The notes beneath the pieces are model-generated. The model saw only the letters and a program-made list of their open reading frames with translations, was not told where the DNA came from and did not search any database. Of a stretch of 64,000 bases of DNA, positions 50,435-59,798 are shown piece by piece. The stretch spans positions 186,001-250,000 of the forward strand of contig NZ_SDPQ02000003.1 of NCBI RefSeq assembly GCF_004134905.2, written 5' to 3'. Source of the stretch: Aeromicrobium ginsengisoli. Its GTDB lineage: Bacteria; Actinomycetota; Actinomycetes; Propionibacteriales; Nocardioidaceae. The translations under genes and the position numbers were made by a program. Positions within the stretch are counted from its first letter, which is position 1, and every line of letters starts with the position of its first letter.

Positions 50435-52704
50435 CAGGCGACGTGCGCGCCCAGGACCGCGGGGATCGTCGCCTGCCAGGCCGCCTTGAGCTCGGCCACC
50501 GGCACGCTGAACTGGCCGGCGACCTCGATGACGTCGCCGCCCGTACGTCCGACGGAGGCCAGCTCGACGCCATGCTTCTCGGCCAGCGACACGAACTCGT
50601 CGTGGCGGCCCTCGGCGACGACGACCATCGCGCGGGCCGCCGACTCGCTGAAGAGGTCGAGGAACGGGTCGTCGAGGTCGACCGTGACGCCGACGCCGTG
50701 GCGGAACGTGGCTTCGGCGAGGGCGACCGCCAGGCCGCCGTCCGAGAGATCGTGCGCCGCCTCGACGACACCGGTCTTGGCTGCCTCGACCATGAGGTTG
50801 GCCAGGGCACGCTCGGCCTCGAGGTCGACGATCGGCGGCCGGCCGCCGAGGTGGCCGTGGACGACGTCGGCCCACGACGACCCGGAGAGCTCGTCACGCG
50901 TCTCGCCGAGCACCAGCACGTGGCTGCCCTCGGCGACGAAGCCCTGTGTGATGCGCGTGCGTACGTCGTCGATGACGCCCAGGATGCCGACGACCGGCGT
51001 GGGCAGGATCGGCGTCTCGCCGGTCTGGTTGTAGAACGACACGTTGCCGCCGGTGACCGGGATGCCCAGCACCTCGCACGCGTCCTTGAGGCCGTGCGTC
51101 GCCTGCTCGAACTGCCACATGACGTCGGGGTTCTCGGGCGAGCCGAAGTTGAGGCAGTCGGTGACGGCGAGCGGCAGGGCGCCCGTCACGCCGACGTTGC
51201 GGTAGGACTCGGCCAGGGCGAGCTGCGCGCCGACGTAGGGGTCGAGCTTGGCGAAGCGACCGTTGCAGTCGGTTGACACCGCGACGCCGAGGTTGGTCTC
51301 GTCGTCGATGCGGATGACGCCGGCGTCCTCGGGCTGGGCCAGGACCGTGTTGCCCTGGACGTAGCGGTCGTACTGGTCGGTGACCCATGACTTGTCGGCC
51401 AGGTTGGGCGACGTGACGACCGCGACGACCTGGTCGCGGAGCTCGTCGCCGGAGGCCGGGCGGGCGAGCTGCTCGGCGCCGTCGGCCTGCAGGGCGTCCT
51501 GCCACTCAGGGCGTGCATAGGGCCGGTCGTACGTCGGACCGTCGTGGGCGACCGACCGGGGCGGCACGTCGACGACGGTCTGGCCGTGCCAGTCGATCAC
51601 CAGGTTGTCGCCGTCGGTGACCTCGCCGACGACGACCGCCTCGACGTCCCACTTGGCGCAGATCGCCATGAACGCGTCGAGGTGGTGCGGCTCGACGACG
51701 GCCATCATGCGTTCCTGCGACTCGCTCATGAGGATCTCCTCGGGCGAGAGCGTCGAGTCGCGCAGCGGGACGGTGTCGAGCTCGACGTGCATACCGCCGT
51801 CACCGGCCGAGGCGAGCTCGCTGGTGGCGCACGAGAGGCCGGCGCCGCCGAGGTCCTGGATGCCGTTGACGACCTGCGCGCGGAACAGCTCGAGCGTGCA
51901 CTCGATCAGGAGCTTCTCCATGAACGGGTCACCGACCTGGACGCTGGGGCGCTTGGCCGGGCCGTCGGCGTCGAACGTCTCGGACGCGAGGACCGAGACG
52001 CCGCCGATGCCGTCGCCGCCGGTGCGGGCGCCGTAGAGGACGACCTTGTTGCCGACACCGCTGGCGAATGCGAGGTGCAGGTCCTCGTGGCGGAGCACGC
52101 CGACGCACAGCGCGTTGACCAGGGGGTTGCCGACGTAGGTGTCGTCGAACACGACCTCGCCGCCGATGTTGGGCAGGCCGAGGCAGTTGCCGTAGCCGCC
52201 GACGCCGGCGACGATGCCGGGCATGACGCGGCGGGTGTCGAGAGCGTCGAGGGGGCCGAAGCGCAGCGGGTCCATCACCGCGATCGGGCGCGCGCCCATC
52301 GCGAGGATGTCGCGGACGATGCCGCCGACGCCGGTCGCGGCGCCCTGGTAGGGCTCGACGTAGGACGGGTGGTTGTGCGACTCGACCTTGAACGTGACGG
52401 CGTAGCCCTGGCCGATGTCGATGACGCCGGCGTTCTCGCCGATGCCGGCGAGGGTCTTGCCGAGCGGCGTCTCCTGCGGCAGGTCGCCGAACTTCTTGAG
52501 GTGCACCTTGGACGACTTGTAGGAGCAGTGCTCGCTCCACATCACGGAGTACATCGCCAGCTCGGCGCCGGTCGGGCGGCGGCCGAGGATCTCGCGGATG
52601 CTGTCGTACTCCTCCTCACGGAGACCCAGCTCGGACCACGGCTGCGGCTTGTCCGGGGTGGCTTCGGCTACGGCGACAGTGTCCAGGCGGGGGGCTTCGC
52701 TCAC
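50434..52704 (-). CDS. purL: phosphoribosylformylglycinamidine synthase subunit PurL (small type)
   Basis: 756 residues, the length of smPurL that works with PurS and PurQ. '[22 protein letters not shown]' holds the catalytic His, '[26 protein letters not shown]' the ATP site and metal ligands, '[18 protein letters not shown]' follows, and the second half has '[13 protein letters not shown]' and '[18 protein letters not shown]'. It amidates FGAR to FGAM using ammonia from PurQ. The start is leaderless (TAGGAT 6 nt upstream, 52711-52716). PurS/PurQ are not in the window. Confidence 0.97.
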   Translation of the reverse strand: MSEAPRLDTVAVAEATPDKPQPWSELGLREEEYDSIREILGRRPTGAELAMYSVMWSEHCSYKSSKVHLKKFGDLPQETPLGKTLAGIGENAGVIDIGQGYAVTFKVESHNHPSYVEPYQGAATGVGGIVRDILAMGARPIAVMDPLRFGPLDALDTRRVMPGIVAGVGGYGNCLGLPNIGGEVVFDDTYVGNPLVNALCVGVLRHEDLHLAFASGVGNKVVLYGARTGGDGIGGVSVLASETFDADGPAKRPSVQVGDPFMEKLLIECTLELFRAQVVNGIQDLGGAGLSCATSELASAGDGGMHVELDTVPLRDSTLSPEEILMSESQERMMAVVEPHHLDAFMAICAKWDVEAVVVGEVTDGDNLVIDWHGQTVVDVPPRSVAHDGPTYDRPYARPEWQDALQADGAEQLARPASGDELRDQVVAVVTSPNLADKSWVTDQYDRYVQGNTVLAQPEDAGVIRIDDETNLGVAVSTDCNGRFAKLDPYVGAQLALAESYRNVGVTGALPLAVTDCLNFGSPENPDVMWQFEQATHGLKDACEVLGIPVTGGNVSFYNQTGETPILPTPVVGILGVIDDVRTRITQGFVAEGSHVLVLGETRDELSGSSWADVVHGHLGGRPPIVDLEAERALANLMVEAAKTGVVEAAHDLSDGGLAVALAEATFRHGVGVTVDLDDPFLDLFSESAARAMVVVAEGRHDEFVSLAEKHGVELASVGRTGGDVIEVAGQFSVPVAELKAAWQATIPAVLGAHVA

Positions 52705-52716
52705 ACCCTGATCCTA
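52705..52716 (-). promoter_or_regulatory. leaderless -10 element of purL
   Basis: TAGGAT (52711-52716, minus) then 6 nt and GTG 52704. Confidence 0.5.
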
Positions 52717-52791
52717 TCGGTCGTACCGGCGTCCCCGTACCGCCCGTTGAGCGGTGGAACAGCGTCCAGCCGGCAGGCGGGGCGGTGGGTT

Positions 52792-52865
52792 GGCGTCCAC
52801 GTACGCCTCTTGGGTGGACGCCAGGTCACCGCTCACACGTGGGGGTGGACGCCAGGTCACCGCCA
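52792..52865. repeat. tandem and inverted repeats between purL and the old-yellow-enzyme gene
   Basis: GGTGGACGCCAGGTCACCGC occurs twice, at 52813-52832 and 52844-52863, and an inverted TGGCGTCCACGTA copy lies at 52793-52805. The CAGGTCACCGCC core is shared with the cluster at 23711-23826, so this is a dispersed intergenic motif. Confidence 0.6.
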
Positions 52866-53932
52866 GGCGCCGCGAGCGTGCTGCGGTGGATAGGGCGCGT
52901 CCTTCGGGGCGACGCCGAGCTCATGGGCGGCACGCAGCGGCCACGCGGGTTCGCGGATCGCGACCCGGCCGAGCATCACGACGTCGGCCGAACCGTCCCG
53001 GAGCACCTGCTCGGCCTGCGCAGGGTCGGTGATCAGGCCACCGCGGAGACCGGGAGGCCGCTGACCTCGCGCACCTCACGGGCGAACGGCACCTGGTAGC
53101 CCGGTCCGATGTCGATCTTCTGGTGCGCCACGGCGCCGCCCGACGACACGTCGAGCAGGTCGACGTCGTGCTGCTCGAGCACGGCACCGAGCCGGGCGGT
53201 CTCCTCGACGTTCCAGCCGCCGTCGGCCCAGTCCGAGGCCGACAGACGTACGAACAACGGCTTGTCCCAGACCTGGCGGACGGCGTCGACGATCTCGACG
53301 ACCAGCCTCGTGCGGTTGTCGAACGAACCCCCGTAACGGTCCGTGCGCTGGTTGGCGAGCGGCGAGAGGAACTCGTGGAGGAGGTAGCCGTGCGCGCCGT
53401 GGACCTCGACGACGTCGAACCCGGCCCGGTCGGCACGCACCGCAGCGTCGGCGAACGCCTGCGGCAGCGCGGCCACCTCGTCGGTCGTCATGGCCCGCGG
53501 CACGTCGTAGCCCTCGAACGCCAGCGCCGACGGCCCGATCGCCGGCCAGCCACCATCGGCTGCCGGCACGGTCCCGTCGCCGTCAGCGAACGGCGCCCAC
53601 GTCGAGCCCTTGCGACCCGCATGCGCCAGCTGGATCCCGGCGACCGCACCCTGACCGCGTACGAACTCCGCGATGCGCCGCCACGGCTCGATGTGCGCGT
53701 CGGACCAGATGCCGGTGTCCTCGGGGCTGATCCGGCCCTCGGGCACCACGGCGGTCGCCTCGGTCATGACGAGGCCGAAGCCTCCGGTCGCGTGCTGGCC
53801 GAGGTTGACGAGGTGCCAGTCGTTCGGCATCCCGTCGCGGTCGAAGCAGGAGTACTGGCACATCGGCGCGAGCCAGATGCGGTTGCGGGCGGTGACGCCG
53901 CGCAGCGTCAGGGGCTCGAAGAGTTGAGGCAC
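52857..53932 (-). pseudogene. YqjM-like old yellow enzyme, single-base frameshift
   Basis: The first 299 residues are an OYE barrel: 'LAPMCQYSCFDRDGMPNDWHLVNLGQHA' (Cys of YqjM), 'IQLAHAGRKGS', 'HGAHGYLLHEFLSPLANQRTDRYGGS'. After '[10 protein letters not shown]' the frame meets a stop, but the next frame continues as [20 protein letters not shown], then '[22 protein letters not shown]', to a stop at 52857. Total length is one base short of whole codons. A lost G in GTGGCC (expected GTGGGCC, near 53035) explains it. It is either a pseudogene or a sequencing error. The start is leaderless-like (TAATGT, 7 nt, GTG). Confidence 0.8.
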
Positions 53933-53966
53933 ACCGACAACATTAGGCAGCCGGTCACGCGCTCCG

Positions 53967-54122
53967 TCAGACGCCGCCGAGGCCGTAGCGGATCAGGAAG
54001 TCGCGGTCGGGATCCCGGTCACCGTCAGGGTCGGGCACCGGGTCGGTCTCGGCCGTCGTGATGGTGTCCTCGAGGCGTACGCGCTTGGGCAGCTGCTTGA
54101 AGCGGTCCTGGTCGGGCGTCAT
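53967..54122 (-). CDS. 51-residue acidic protein coupled to the flavoprotein
   Basis: ATG 54122 overlaps the flavoprotein stop as ATGA. The product has a basic start (MTPDQDRFKQLPKRVRLED) and a repetitive Asp/Pro tail with 'DPDGDRDPDRDFLIRYGLGG'. It is not a ferredoxin (no Cys). Length and overlap suggest a genuine small partner. It may be an electron-transfer or assembly peptide. I do not recognise a family. Confidence 0.6.
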   Translation of the reverse strand: MTPDQDRFKQLPKRVRLEDTITTAETDPVPDPDGDRDPDRDFLIRYGLGGV

Positions 54123-55339
54123 GTCGTCACCACCTCGGTGAGCGGCACGTCGGGTTCGGCGAGCCTTGAGCGATCCACGCTACTCCCGACGAGCGCGCGC
54201 AGGTCGTCGTTGACGTCCCAGACGTTGACATTCATGCCCGCGGTGACGCGGTCGCCGTCGAGCCAGAACGCGATGAACTCGCCGCCGGCCTTGTCGCCGC
54301 GGATCACGACGTCGTCGGCGGCGCCGCCGCGCCCGACGTACTCCATCCCGAGGTCGAACTGGTCGGTGTAGAAGTAGGGCTGCCAGTCGTACGTGTCGTC
54401 CCGGCCCAGCACGGTGCGCCCGGCGAGCTGGCCCTGGCGGATCGCGTTGTCCCAGTGCTCGACCCGCAGCCGGTCGCCGAGCGTGGAGTTGTAGGCGTTG
54501 GCCACGTCGCCGGCGGCATAGATCGCCGGGTCCGACGTACGCAGGTGCTCGTCGACGAGGATGCCGTTGTCGACCTCGAGACCGGCCTCGGCAGCGAGCT
54601 CGGCGTTGGGGCTGATGCCGACACCGACGATCACGAGGTCCGCCGCGATCTCCTCCTCACCCACCCGCACGCCACTGACCCGTCCGTCGGTGCCGGTGAT
54701 CGCGGTGACCTCGACCGACGTGCGGAGGTCGACACCGTTGCGGCGATGCAGGTCGGCGAAGTAGGTCGCCAGCTCGTCACCCAGCACCCGGCCGAGCGGC
54801 AGCGGGGCGTACTCCAGGACCGTGACCGGCAGACCGGCGGCACGCGCTGCGGCCGCGGTCTCGAGGCCGATCCAGCCGGCGCCGATGATCACGACGCTCG
54901 AAGCCCGCGCGTACGCCTCGCGGATGCGGTCGCTGTCGCCGATGCGACGCAACGAGACCACGCCGTCGAGGTCCGCACCGGGGAGCTCGAGCGTTCGCGG
55001 CCGCGAACCCGTCGTGATCAGCAGGCGCTCGTACGGCACGGTGTCTCCCGACGCGAGCGACACCGTGCGCGCGTCCCGGTCGATCGACGTCGCGGTCTCG
55101 CCGAACCGGGTCACGACGTCGTGCTCGGCGTACCACTCCTCCGGGTGGACGAACAGGTCGTCCTTGGACCCGTTGCCCTGGAGGTAGTCCTTGGACAGTG
55201 CCGGCCGTTCGTACGGACGCTCCGGCTCCTCGCCGATCAACGTGATGGTGCCCGCGTGCCCGGCCTCCCGCATGGACTCGACAGCTTTGGCCGCGGCCAG
55301 CCCGGCCCCGACGACGACGATCCCTGGCGTGCTGCTCAT
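54119..55339 (-). CDS. FAD-dependent ferredoxin-reductase-type oxidoreductase
   Basis: 406 residues with GGAGGAG before the ATG. The FAD site is 'IVVVGAGLAAAKAVESMREAG' (GxGxxA), the NAD site 'SVVIIGAGWIGLETAAAARAAG', then 'ILVDEHLRTSDPAIYAAGDVA' for FAD closure, and a reductase_C domain at the end ('DLRALVGSSVDRSRLAEPDVPL'). This is the pyr_redox_2 group that reduces ferredoxins for P450s or ring-hydroxylating dioxygenases. Its partner may be the small acidic protein downstream or a ferredoxin elsewhere. Confidence 0.9.
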   Translation of the reverse strand: MSSTPGIVVVGAGLAAAKAVESMREAGHAGTITLIGEEPERPYERPALSKDYLQGNGSKDDLFVHPEEWYAEHDVVTRFGETATSIDRDARTVSLASGDTVPYERLLITTGSRPRTLELPGADLDGVVSLRRIGDSDRIREAYARASSVVIIGAGWIGLETAAAARAAGLPVTVLEYAPLPLGRVLGDELATYFADLHRRNGVDLRTSVEVTAITGTDGRVSGVRVGEEEIAADLVIVGVGISPNAELAAEAGLEVDNGILVDEHLRTSDPAIYAAGDVANAYNSTLGDRLRVEHWDNAIRQGQLAGRTVLGRDDTYDWQPYFYTDQFDLGMEYVGRGGAADDVVIRGDKAGGEFIAFWLDGDRVTAGMNVNVWDVNDDLRALVGSSVDRSRLAEPDVPLTEVVTT

Positions 55340-55398
55340 GTGGCTCTCCTCCGGAGTGGTCCTGCTTCGATCATGCTCCGGGACTCAAGCCGAGGTTG

Positions 55399-56115
55399 CT
55401 AGTCGCTGACAGTGGGGTCGAGCACCGCCGGCCGCCGCCGGCCGCCGGGCAGCCGGCCCGCGAGCGCACCCAAGGGCTCGACGGCGCCGCTCAGGATGTT
55501 GACGGCGGAGTTGAGGTTGGGGATCGCGTTGCCCAGCGCCTCGAGCCGCGGGACGATCGCGTCGAACGTGGCGCCGAGCTCGATGAGCTGGTCCAGCGTG
55601 CCGCCGGGCGCCAGCAGCTTCTCGAGGATCCCCTGCTCGGCGAGCAGCTGGTCGATCAGGCCGCCCTCCGCGAGGATGCGGTCGATCGCGCCTTCTTCGG
55701 CGAGCAAGCGGTCGAGGGGCCCTCCGGGTGCGAGCAGCCGATAGAGCGGGCCGTCCTCGCTCAAGGCCCGGTCGAGCGGGCCGTCGGCCTCGAGCAGTCG
55801 TACGAACGGGCCGTTCTCATCCGCCATCCGGTCGAGCAGGCCGTCCCGGGCCAGCGCCTTGCCTACGGGCCGGTCGTCGGCGGTCAGGTCGGCGAGGGTG
55901 TTGGCGAGGCCGATGGGTCCGCGCTCGTCGGCGAGGATCCGGTTGAGCTGGTCGAGCAGGCCGCCCTCGCCGAAGATCTGTGCCAGCCGGGTGCCGTAGC
56001 CGCCCTCACGCAGGATCGGCCCCTGTGGCGACGCGAGCTGGCCGAGCCCCAACGTCGCCTGGGTCGCGGCGACCGTCACGCGTACGGGGAGCAGGGCCAG
56101 TCCTCGGATGTCCAT
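55399..56115 (-). CDS. decapeptide-repeat protein, unknown
   Basis: 238 residues from ATG 56115, leaderless (TACTGT 6 nt upstream at 56122-56127). Residues 91-180 are nine exact 10-residue units with pattern xG-x-[LI]-[DE]-[RQK]-x-[LI]-[AS]-[EP], for example DGPLDRALSE and GGPLDRLLAE. Hydrophobics at fixed positions suggest short helices joined by Gly turns, like a superhelix or membrane-surface strip. The first 30 residues are hydrophobic-leaning without a clean signal peptide. No domain is recognised. Between a flavoprotein gene and an ABC exporter locus (divergent from the latter). Confidence 0.72.
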   Translation of the reverse strand: MDIRGLALLPVRVTVAATQATLGLGQLASPQGPILREGGYGTRLAQIFGEGGLLDQLNRILADERGPIGLANTLADLTADDRPVGKALARDGLLDRMADENGPFVRLLEADGPLDRALSEDGPLYRLLAPGGPLDRLLAEEGAIDRILAEGGLIDQLLAEQGILEKLLAPGGTLDQLIELGATFDAIVPRLEALGNAIPNLNSAVNILSGAVEPLGALAGRLPGGRRRPAVLDPTVSD

Positions 56116-56159
56116 GCGTGAACAGTAGGACCATGACATCGGCGATGTCACGTAGTGGC

Positions 56160-56205
56160 TTGACCGAACGGAGGGCACGGTCTTATATTCAACACATGTT
56201 GAATA
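56160..56205 (+). promoter_or_regulatory. promoter and 9-2-9 perfect palindromic TetR operator
   Basis: TTGACC (56160-56165), 18-bp spacer, TATATT (56184-56189), then 6 nt to ATG 56196. A perfect palindrome with 9-bp arms and a 2-bp centre spans 56186-56205, covering the -10 box and the start codon itself. It is the expected target of the TetR protein encoded two genes downstream. Confidence 0.75.
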
Positions 56206-56912
56206 GTTCAGCGGTCGAGATCCACCGCCTCACCGTGATCCGCGGGAAGACCACCGTGCTCCCCGACCTCACGGTGACGGTGCCACGCGGCTCCGTCACC
56301 GGACTGCTGGGTCCGAGCGGTTGCGGCAAGTCCACGCTGATCCGTGCCATCGCCGGCATCCAGGTCGTCAAGGCCGGCACCGTCACGGTGCTCGACGGTC
56401 CAGCCGGTCGCCCCGAAGCCCGACGGCGGGTCGGTTACGTCACCCAGGCCAGCTCGGTCTATCCGGACCTGACCGTCATGCAGAACCTGCGCTACTTCGC
56501 CGCCCTCACCGGGAGCGACGAGGCGGCGGCGCTCGAGGCGGTCGACAACGTCGGCCTCGCCGACAAGGCCGACGCCTTGGTGGCCGACCTCTCCGGCGGG
56601 CAGCGCACGAGGGTCTCGCTGGCGGCGGCGCTGTTGGCGGACCCCGAGCTCTACCTGCTCGACGAGCCCACCGTGGGCCTCGATCCCGTGCTCCGCCGCG
56701 ACCTGTGGCAGCTCTTCAAGCGTCTCGCGTCCGATGGCAAGACGCTGTTGGTGTCGAGCCACGTCATGGACGAGGCCGGCCGCTGCGACCGCGTGCTCCT
56801 GATGCGTGAGGGCCGGATCATCGCCGACTCGACACCCGACGAGCTCCGCGCCGACACCGGCCAGGACGACCTCGAGCAGGCCTTCCTCACCCTGGCCGAG
56901 GGGGCAGCATGA
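56196..56912 (+). CDS. ABC exporter ATP-binding protein
   Basis: 238 residues from a leaderless ATG inside the operator. Walker A 'GPSGCGKST' (about 39-47), 'YVTQASSVYPDLTVMQNLRYF' (Q-loop), signature 'LSGGQRTRVSLA', Walker B 'LYLLDEPTVGLDP', and 'VSSHVMDEAGRCDRVLLMREG' (H-loop). This is the drug-resistance/lipid-export (ABC-2) ATPase class without additional domains. It overlaps the permease gene by ATGA. Confidence 0.93.
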   Translation: MLNSSAVEIHRLTVIRGKTTVLPDLTVTVPRGSVTGLLGPSGCGKSTLIRAIAGIQVVKAGTVTVLDGPAGRPEARRRVGYVTQASSVYPDLTVMQNLRYFAALTGSDEAAALEAVDNVGLADKADALVADLSGGQRTRVSLAAALLADPELYLLDEPTVGLDPVLRRDLWQLFKRLASDGKTLLVSSHVMDEAGRCDRVLLMREGRIIADSTPDELRADTGQDDLEQAFLTLAEGAA

Positions 56913-57637
56913 CGAGGACCATCGCCACCGCGCGCAGGGTGCTGCAGCAGCTGGCCCACGATCCGCGCAGCATCGGGATGATCGTCGTCCTGCCCTCGGT
57001 CCTGCTGCTCCTGTTCAAGTACGTCTACGACGGCAACCCGGCGATCTTCAACCGCGTCGGCCCCCAGATGCTCGGCATCTTCCCGTTCGTCGTCATGTTC
57101 CTCGTGACGTCGGTGACGATGGTGCGCGAGCGGACGTCCGGGACGCTCGAACGCTTGCTGACGACCCCGTTGCGACGCGGCGAGCTCATCGGCGGCTACG
57201 GCGTCGCGTTCGGCGCAGCGGCCCTCGGCCAGGCGCTCGTCACGTCGGCCGTCGCGATCTGGCTGCTCGACATGGACGTCAACACCCCGTGGGCCGTCGT
57301 GCTGTTCGCGGTCGTCGACGCCGTACTGGGCACCGCCCTCGGCCTGTTGATGTCGGCGTTCGCGGTCACGGAGTTCCAGGCGGTCCAGTTCATGCCGCTC
57401 GTGGTGGTGCCCCAGCTGCTGCTGTGCGGCCTGCTCGCCCCACGCGACTCGATGCCCGACATCCTGCGCTGGCTGTCCGACGCCCTGCCGATGAGCTACG
57501 CGGCCGATGCCTTCAGCGAGCTGGGATCGACGAGCGACTCCACCTCGAGCCTGGGCAAGGACCTCGTGATTCTCCTCGGCTGCTGCGCGCTGGCCCTGAT
57601 CGGCGCGTCACTGACTCTCCGGCGCCGCACGCCATGA
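56909..57637 (+). CDS. ABC-2 type exporter permease
   Basis: 242 residues, six membrane helices in the ABC-2 order: 'SIGMIVVLPSVLLLLFKYV', 'MLGIFPFVVMFLVTSVTMVRERTSGTLERLLTTPLRRGEL' (with the conserved cytoplasmic ERTSGTLERL coupling element), and 'MPLVVVPQLLLCGLLAPRDSMP' near the end. It pairs with the preceding ATPase as a homodimeric exporter. Substrate is unknown. The 3' end overlaps the TetR gene by ATGA. Confidence 0.93.
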   Translation: MTRTIATARRVLQQLAHDPRSIGMIVVLPSVLLLLFKYVYDGNPAIFNRVGPQMLGIFPFVVMFLVTSVTMVRERTSGTLERLLTTPLRRGELIGGYGVAFGAAALGQALVTSAVAIWLLDMDVNTPWAVVLFAVVDAVLGTALGLLMSAFAVTEFQAVQFMPLVVVPQLLLCGLLAPRDSMPDILRWLSDALPMSYAADAFSELGSTSDSTSSLGKDLVILLGCCALALIGASLTLRRRTP

Positions 57638-58233
57638 CCGTCAAACGTACGCGGGGGCGCCCGCCGGCCGGGGACGCCGCAGACCGCCGCGCCGCGATCC
57701 TCGACGCCGCCCGCGCCAAGTTCGCAGCGCAAGGATTCAGCGGCACGTCGATGCGGGCGATCGCCCGCGAAGCCGGTGTCGACGTGAGCCTGATCAGCCA
57801 CTACTTCGGCGACAAGGCAGGCCTGCTCGTCGCGACGATGGAGCTGCCGGTCAACCCGATCGAGAAGATCGCCGGGGTGATCGAGGACGGCCCCGACGGC
57901 ATGGCCGAGCGGCTGCTGCGCACGTTCCTCACCGCCTGGGATCCCCATCGGGACGTCTTCAGCTCGATGTACCGGACCACGATGAGCGCCCAGGACTCCC
58001 AGGCACCGATGCTGCAGCTCGCCCGCGAGGTGCTGGTCAGCACCCTGATGGAGGTGCTCGAGGGCGACGACCGCGAGCTGCGTGCCACGCTCATCGCCAG
58101 CCAGCTGATCGGCATGGCGACGCTGCGCTACGTCGTGCAGATGCCGCCGGTCGCCGACGCCGCGATCGAGGATGTCGTACGGCTCTACGGCCCCGCCATG
58201 CAGGTGCTGATCGACGCTGCGGCAGATCGGTGA
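57634..58233 (+). CDS. TetR family regulator of the ABC exporter
   Basis: 199 residues. HTH at about 18-62 ('ILDAARAKFAAQGFSGTSMRAIAREAGVDVSLISHYFGDKAGLLVATM') with the AcrR-like 'YFGDK'. The C-terminal domain has 'ASQLIGMATLRYVVQMPPVADA', the TetR_C ligand region seen in PfmR-like regulators. It is the third gene of the operon and probably represses it through the palindrome at 56186-56205. Exporter substrate may be the inducer. Confidence 0.9.
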   Translation: MTVKRTRGRPPAGDAADRRAAILDAARAKFAAQGFSGTSMRAIAREAGVDVSLISHYFGDKAGLLVATMELPVNPIEKIAGVIEDGPDGMAERLLRTFLTAWDPHRDVFSSMYRTTMSAQDSQAPMLQLAREVLVSTLMEVLEGDDRELRATLIASQLIGMATLRYVVQMPPVADAAIEDVVRLYGPAMQVLIDAAADR

Positions 58234-58254
58234 CCTAGGGCCTGCGCTGCCACA

Positions 58255-59100
58255 TCACCCAGCCTCCGGACGCCACGGGCCGAGATCGGCGAGCCGCTCG
58301 ATCAGGCCCATCGCGTCGAAGGGGGCGCGGACCTTCATGTCGTTGTCGAAGTACGCGTAGACGTCGGTGCCGGACTCGGCCCAGCCGCGCATCAGAGCTG
58401 CCCACTCGTCGAGAGCCGCGTCGGAGTAGCCGCTCGCGTAGAGCTCGGTGTCGCCGTGCAGGCGTACGTACGCGAAGTCGGCCGTCACCTCGCGGATCAG
58501 CGGCCACTTGCCGGCGGTGTCGGCGACGACCAGCCCGATGCCGTGCTCGCGGAGCAGGCTGAGAAACTCCGGGGCGAGGAACGACTCGTGGCGGACCTCG
58601 ACCGCGTGCCGGATCGCCTGCACCACGGGGACGTCGAGGTGGGACCGCCCGGCGACCCGCTCGTCGTGGCGCGACCCGAGCTCTGCGGCCGCCGCCGTCG
58701 TGCGGGGCAGCAGGCCGAAGAAGCTCTCAAGTCGCTCGGCGTCGAAGCCGAGCGTCGGCGGCAGCTGCCAAAGCACGGGACCGAGCTTCTCGGCGAGCGC
58801 CAGCGGGCCTGATGCGAAGAAGTTGGCCAACGGCGTCTCGACGTCGGCGAGCTTCTTCATGTGCGTGATGAACCGGCCGCCCTTGACCGCGAACACGAAA
58901 CCTTCGGGCGTACGTTCACGCCACGCCTGATAGCTCTCGGGCCGCTGCAGGGAGTAGAACGACCCGTTGATCTCGATGCTGGTCATCTTGCTCGCGGCAT
59001 ACGCGAGCTCGTCCTTCTGGCGCAGGCCCTCGGGATAGAACACCGTGCGCCATGGCGCGTACGTCCACCCGGAGATGCCGATCCTGACGGTGCCGGGCAC
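58255..59100 (-). CDS. DUF72 family protein
   Basis: 281 residues. The DUF72 TIM-barrel signature is obvious: 'IGISGWTYAPWRTVFYP', 'IEINGSFYSLQRPESYQAW', 'VFAVKGGRFITHMKKL', 'PVLWQLPPTLGFD', 'AVEVRHESF' and 'YVRLHGDTELYASGYS'. The family is common and structurally related to endonuclease IV-like barrels, with no proven reaction. GTG 59100 is the only sensible start. It lies 6 bp from the stop of the upstream gene. Confidence 0.92.
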   Translation of the reverse strand: MPGTVRIGISGWTYAPWRTVFYPEGLRQKDELAYAASKMTSIEINGSFYSLQRPESYQAWRERTPEGFVFAVKGGRFITHMKKLADVETPLANFFASGPLALAEKLGPVLWQLPPTLGFDAERLESFFGLLPRTTAAAAELGSRHDERVAGRSHLDVPVVQAIRHAVEVRHESFLAPEFLSLLREHGIGLVVADTAGKWPLIREVTADFAYVRLHGDTELYASGYSDAALDEWAALMRGWAESGTDVYAYFDNDMKVRAPFDAMGLIERLADLGPWRPEAG

Positions 59101-59106
59101 GACAGG

Positions 59107-59733
59107 TCAGAGGGATCCGGCGATCGTCCCGATCAGGGCGAACAGCGCCACGACGACCGAGATCGGCACCAGCCAGAGCGCGGCGATCGTGATCGTGACG
59201 GTCGTGCCGATCCTCGGTGGCACGAAGTAGCGCGCGCGGGGCAGGTCGCCGATGCCGTCGATCCAACGGCCGGTCATCGACATGCCGCCCCAGGCACCCT
59301 TGAGCCGGTCGAACAGCCGCCAGCCACCGCCGCCCGCGACCCGCTCCAGCGCTCCGCGGGTCTCGTCGACCTTGTCGCTGAGGCTGATCGCGATGCCGAG
59401 CTCGGTCGCCAGCTTGTTCGGCTCCTCGACGGCCCGCAGGATCGCCCGTCGACGAGCCCAGAACGCGCCGCTGACGGCCGCCATCACGGCACCCGCGACG
59501 AGCACCACGATGCGTACGCCACCGTCGGCGACCAGACCGAGCGCCAGCGTCGCGGCGATGAACGGCACGGGGACGGCCTGCAGGATCGCCGTGGGCACCC
59601 GGAGCACGCGGACCGCGACGGTGATGACGCCGGCGACGCGGTGCGCGACCTCTCCGGTCTGGCCGTCGACGCGCGAGGCGAACCCGCCGACGGCGGAGTT
59701 GGCCTGCGACCCGAACGACTTGGCGAACCTCAT
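59107..59733 (-). CDS. membrane protein, unknown
   Basis: 208 residues. Two membrane regions (about 60-95, 'IAATLALGLVADGGVRIVVLVAGAVMAAVSGAFW', and 180-206, 'TVTITIAALWLVPISVVVALFALIGTI') flank a cytoplasmic, charged loop with 'LSDKVDETRGALERVAGGGGWRL'. The start is leaderless: TACGAT (59740-59745), 6 nt, ATG. Unrecognised; conserved in context with DUF72 by proximity only. Confidence 0.65.
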   Translation of the reverse strand: MRFAKSFGSQANSAVGGFASRVDGQTGEVAHRVAGVITVAVRVLRVPTAILQAVPVPFIAATLALGLVADGGVRIVVLVAGAVMAAVSGAFWARRRAILRAVEEPNKLATELGIAISLSDKVDETRGALERVAGGGGWRLFDRLKGAWGGMSMTGRWIDGIGDLPRARYFVPPRIGTTVTITIAALWLVPISVVVALFALIGTIAGSL

Positions 59734-59798
59734 ACCTCAATCGTACGTAGCGGGGCCAGCGGTCGCCCGTTGTCGGCGACCGCGCTTAGGCTGCGCAG

